Source of the DNA: Ryuthela nishihirai
Taxonomy: Eukaryota; Arthropoda; Arachnida; Araneae; Heptathelidae
DNA: 64,000 nucleotides
Assembly: GCA_038380435.1 (NCBI GenBank)
Contig: JAWZYU010000034.1
Span: 3,206,704-3,270,703 of the forward strand
Reading direction: 5' to 3'
The translations under genes and the position numbers were made by a program. The notes below the pieces were generated by a model. It was not told the origin of the DNA. It ran no database searches and saw only the letters and a program-made list of their open reading frames with translations. Below are positions 62,719 through 64,000 of this stretch, piece after piece (within the stretch, counting starts at the first letter, position 1; each line of letters begins with the position of its first letter).

Positions 62719-62926
62719 TATTGATATTGATGTTGATGCCTCGCAGGTTAACGTCTAATGCCAAACTGAAAGGTTGAATTGAACTGGAGAGAATAGAATT
62801 CTAAATAAAAATATTTAAAAAATCTGTCTCCCTATAGAGCCCTAAAGAGTAGAAAATAAACCTGAATCATATCGATGGTGCACGTGGTCACTGAGTTGGT
62901 ATTCACTTCAAACGAAGATAGGTTTA

Positions 62927-63030
62927 GGTTGTTTTACCTCTGAGCTGCACTTTTTTGCACACCATGGGCTAAATGACCAGGTCACAAGATCCCGGAAGGC
63001 TGAGAGAAGGTTGGGGGAGGGGACCCACTG
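62927..63030 (-). mobile_element. SINE family 1 3'-end fragment, minus strand
   Basis: GGTTTAGGTTGTTTTACCTCTG through GAGAAGGTTGGGGGAGGGG and ACCCACTGGATGGC is the complement of the last ~100 bp of the family, close to consensus. It is strongly 5'-truncated. CCACTGGATGG may show an internal skip in the body. Confidence 0.85.
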
Positions 63031-63322
63031 GATGGCAATGATATGAAGTGCTCTTAATTTAGGAGAGAGCACTCTGCGAAATATTAGAGATAATGCTAAA
63101 AAAATAATAAAGCAACATTAAAGCATGAAAATCTTTAAGTTCGCAAAAATCGTCGTATAAGCGGTCAAGGATAAAGAAAAAAAGTGATGGTGACACGACT
63201 GCAAGAACGACGATGCTGTAAAGTGCCCCTAGCCAAGCTATCATCTATGCTAAACCACGAAGTACATCTATTGATTAGAAAGGAAATGACAATGATACAG
63301 AACGTTTTACTACAAATCATGA
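63031..63322. other. Unassigned AT-rich interval
   Basis: About 290 bp of AT-rich sequence before the coding-like fragment. Nothing specific is recognised. Confidence 0.45.
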
Positions 63323-63493
63323 CTGGTTTTCCGAAATCAAAGTGCGTCATGGTTTGAAGAATGGAAAAATGAATGGGGAAATGTTGAATTGGAAACCGCC
63401 GAAAATTTTCTTGAAGAATTGAAAGATCTCACAGAAGAGGGTGGATTTCATAAGTATGATGCAAGGTGGCCTGACCTTGCATCATACTTATGA
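63323..63493 (+). pseudogene. Coding-like fragment (56 codons to TGA), origin unknown
   Basis: From a TGA at 63320 to a TGA at 63491 the frame is open without a good start codon. The middle reads SWFEEWKNEWGNVELETAEN then FLEELKDLTEEGGFHKYDAR, which is acidic and amphipathic and looks more like protein than the flanking AT-rich DNA. The last 8 codons fall in the right arm of a perfect inverted repeat, so the true continuation may have been lost when the hairpin formed. It could be a remnant of a transposon protein or an exon. I do not recognise the family. Confidence 0.35.
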
Positions 63494-63497
63494 AATC
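63444..63497. repeat. Perfect 24-bp inverted repeat with 6-bp loop
   Basis: The left arm 63444-63467 (GATTTCATAAGT...GCAAGGT) and right arm 63474-63497 (ACCTTGCATC...GAAATC) are exact reverse complements over 24 bp. The loop is GGCCTG at 63468-63473. Pairing stops immediately outside (G opposite A). Confidence 0.97.
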
Positions 63498-63541
63498 ACA
63501 ACAATTCACACTGTACATTCATTGCTAAATAAATAAATAAA

Positions 63542-63733
63542 TACCACCTCAAGCAGCTGCTTGCCACAGAGGTCTGACAGGAGCCTGTCAGTTTATATGC
63601 CATAGTAGAAGGTCTGTGAGGATGGCAGGCCCTCAGCAGAGAAACGACACAAACAGCCATGCCTTACACGGGGTTCGAACCCAGGTCCCTTAGATCAGTA
63701 ACCAAGCGCGCTAACCACTCGGCCATGGGACGG
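63542..63733 (-). mobile_element. SINE family 2, minus-strand copy 2
   Basis: On the minus strand the head reads CCCATGGCCGAGTGGTTAGC, an A-box-like motif (complement at 63706-63725), followed by a B box GGGTTCGAACCCC (complement at 63670-63682). The head resembles a Ser/Leu-type tRNA start (GGCCGAGTGGTTA). The body shares the complements of ACAGAGGTCTGACAGGAG and CCTCAGCAGAGAAACGAC with copy 1. The 3' end on the minus strand runs into (ATTT)n, which is (AAAT)n at 63523-63542 on the plus strand. No clear target duplication was found. Confidence 0.85.
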
Positions 63734-63845
63734 GACGTTGACTAAATACAATTCCATTAATAATAGCAGGTGAAGCACTATATCTCTCCATTATGCATAA
63801 CAGTTTGTGAAGGTAGACTGGAAAACCTGTAATCGAACTTTTAAC

Positions 63846-63885
<40 letters not shown>
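63846..63885. repeat. (CAT)n microsatellite, ~13 units
   Basis: An uninterrupted CAT trinucleotide run of 40 bp, followed by CCTGAAGCAGCCATGGGC. The following ~115 bp to the window end are moderately GC-rich and could be the end of another interspersed repeat using the (CAT)n as its tail, but I do not recognise it. Confidence 0.95.
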
Positions 63886-63887
<2 letters not shown>

Positions 63888-64000
63888 GAAGCAGCCATGG
63901 GCTACGGAGGTCCAACCAGACCATGCAATTTAGTTCTCCAAGCAAGTCTATCCTGAGCTACATCTACTGCATCTGGCCACTGCACACCAATTCTAACAAG

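Overview
This window is non-coding repetitive DNA from a eukaryotic nuclear genome. It is most likely a metazoan and probably an invertebrate. The evidence is tRNA-derived SINEs with target-site duplications, a solo LTR, a Tc1-like transposon remnant and a large satellite array. I found no convincing protein-coding gene, no RNA gene outside SINE heads, and no bacterial or viral gene cluster. The many 60-110 codon open frames in the first 53 kb are the same few satellite frames repeated.

Layout. (1) 1-51718 and 52689-53517 are one AT-rich tandem satellite with a monomer of about 510 bp (roughly 103 copies). The array runs off the left edge of the window and ends at about 53.5 kb. A homogenised core (about 1.53-34.9 kb) has recognisable monomer types in a higher-order arrangement. 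It includes an 8-monomer, about 4085-bp unit present twice in tandem plus a partial third copy, and several 2-4.4 kb block duplications at offsets of about 3566, 5105, 9817 and 21050 bp. Diverged, rearranged monomers lie on both sides (1-1530 and about 35-53.5 kb). This is the pattern expected when unequal exchange homogenises the interior of an array and its edges decay. (2) 51719-52688 is a 970-bp solo LTR in the edge satellite, with TG...CA ends, short inverted termini, AATAAA and a 4-bp GTAT target duplication. Removing it restores an ordinary satellite monomer. (3) 53.5-64 kb is the array flank, dense in interspersed repeats. One SINE family of about 386 bp has a tRNA-like head, a conserved central domain and a tail ending in AAAACAACCCAACCCA. 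It is present as five near-complete copies (most with clear target duplications, one nested in another, one with a duplicated tail) and many fragments. A second tRNA-headed SINE family has two copies. There are also a truncated Tc1-like element start, a 34-bp minisatellite, a (CAT)n tract, a perfect 24-bp hairpin and a coding-like fragment.

Nothing here works together as an operon or pathway. The interest is in genome dynamics: higher-order satellite structure, shared recombination junctions, recurrent loss of a hairpin within monomers, and the order of SINE and LTR insertions. All similarity statements were read by eye. No percent identities were calculated and no databases were searched.
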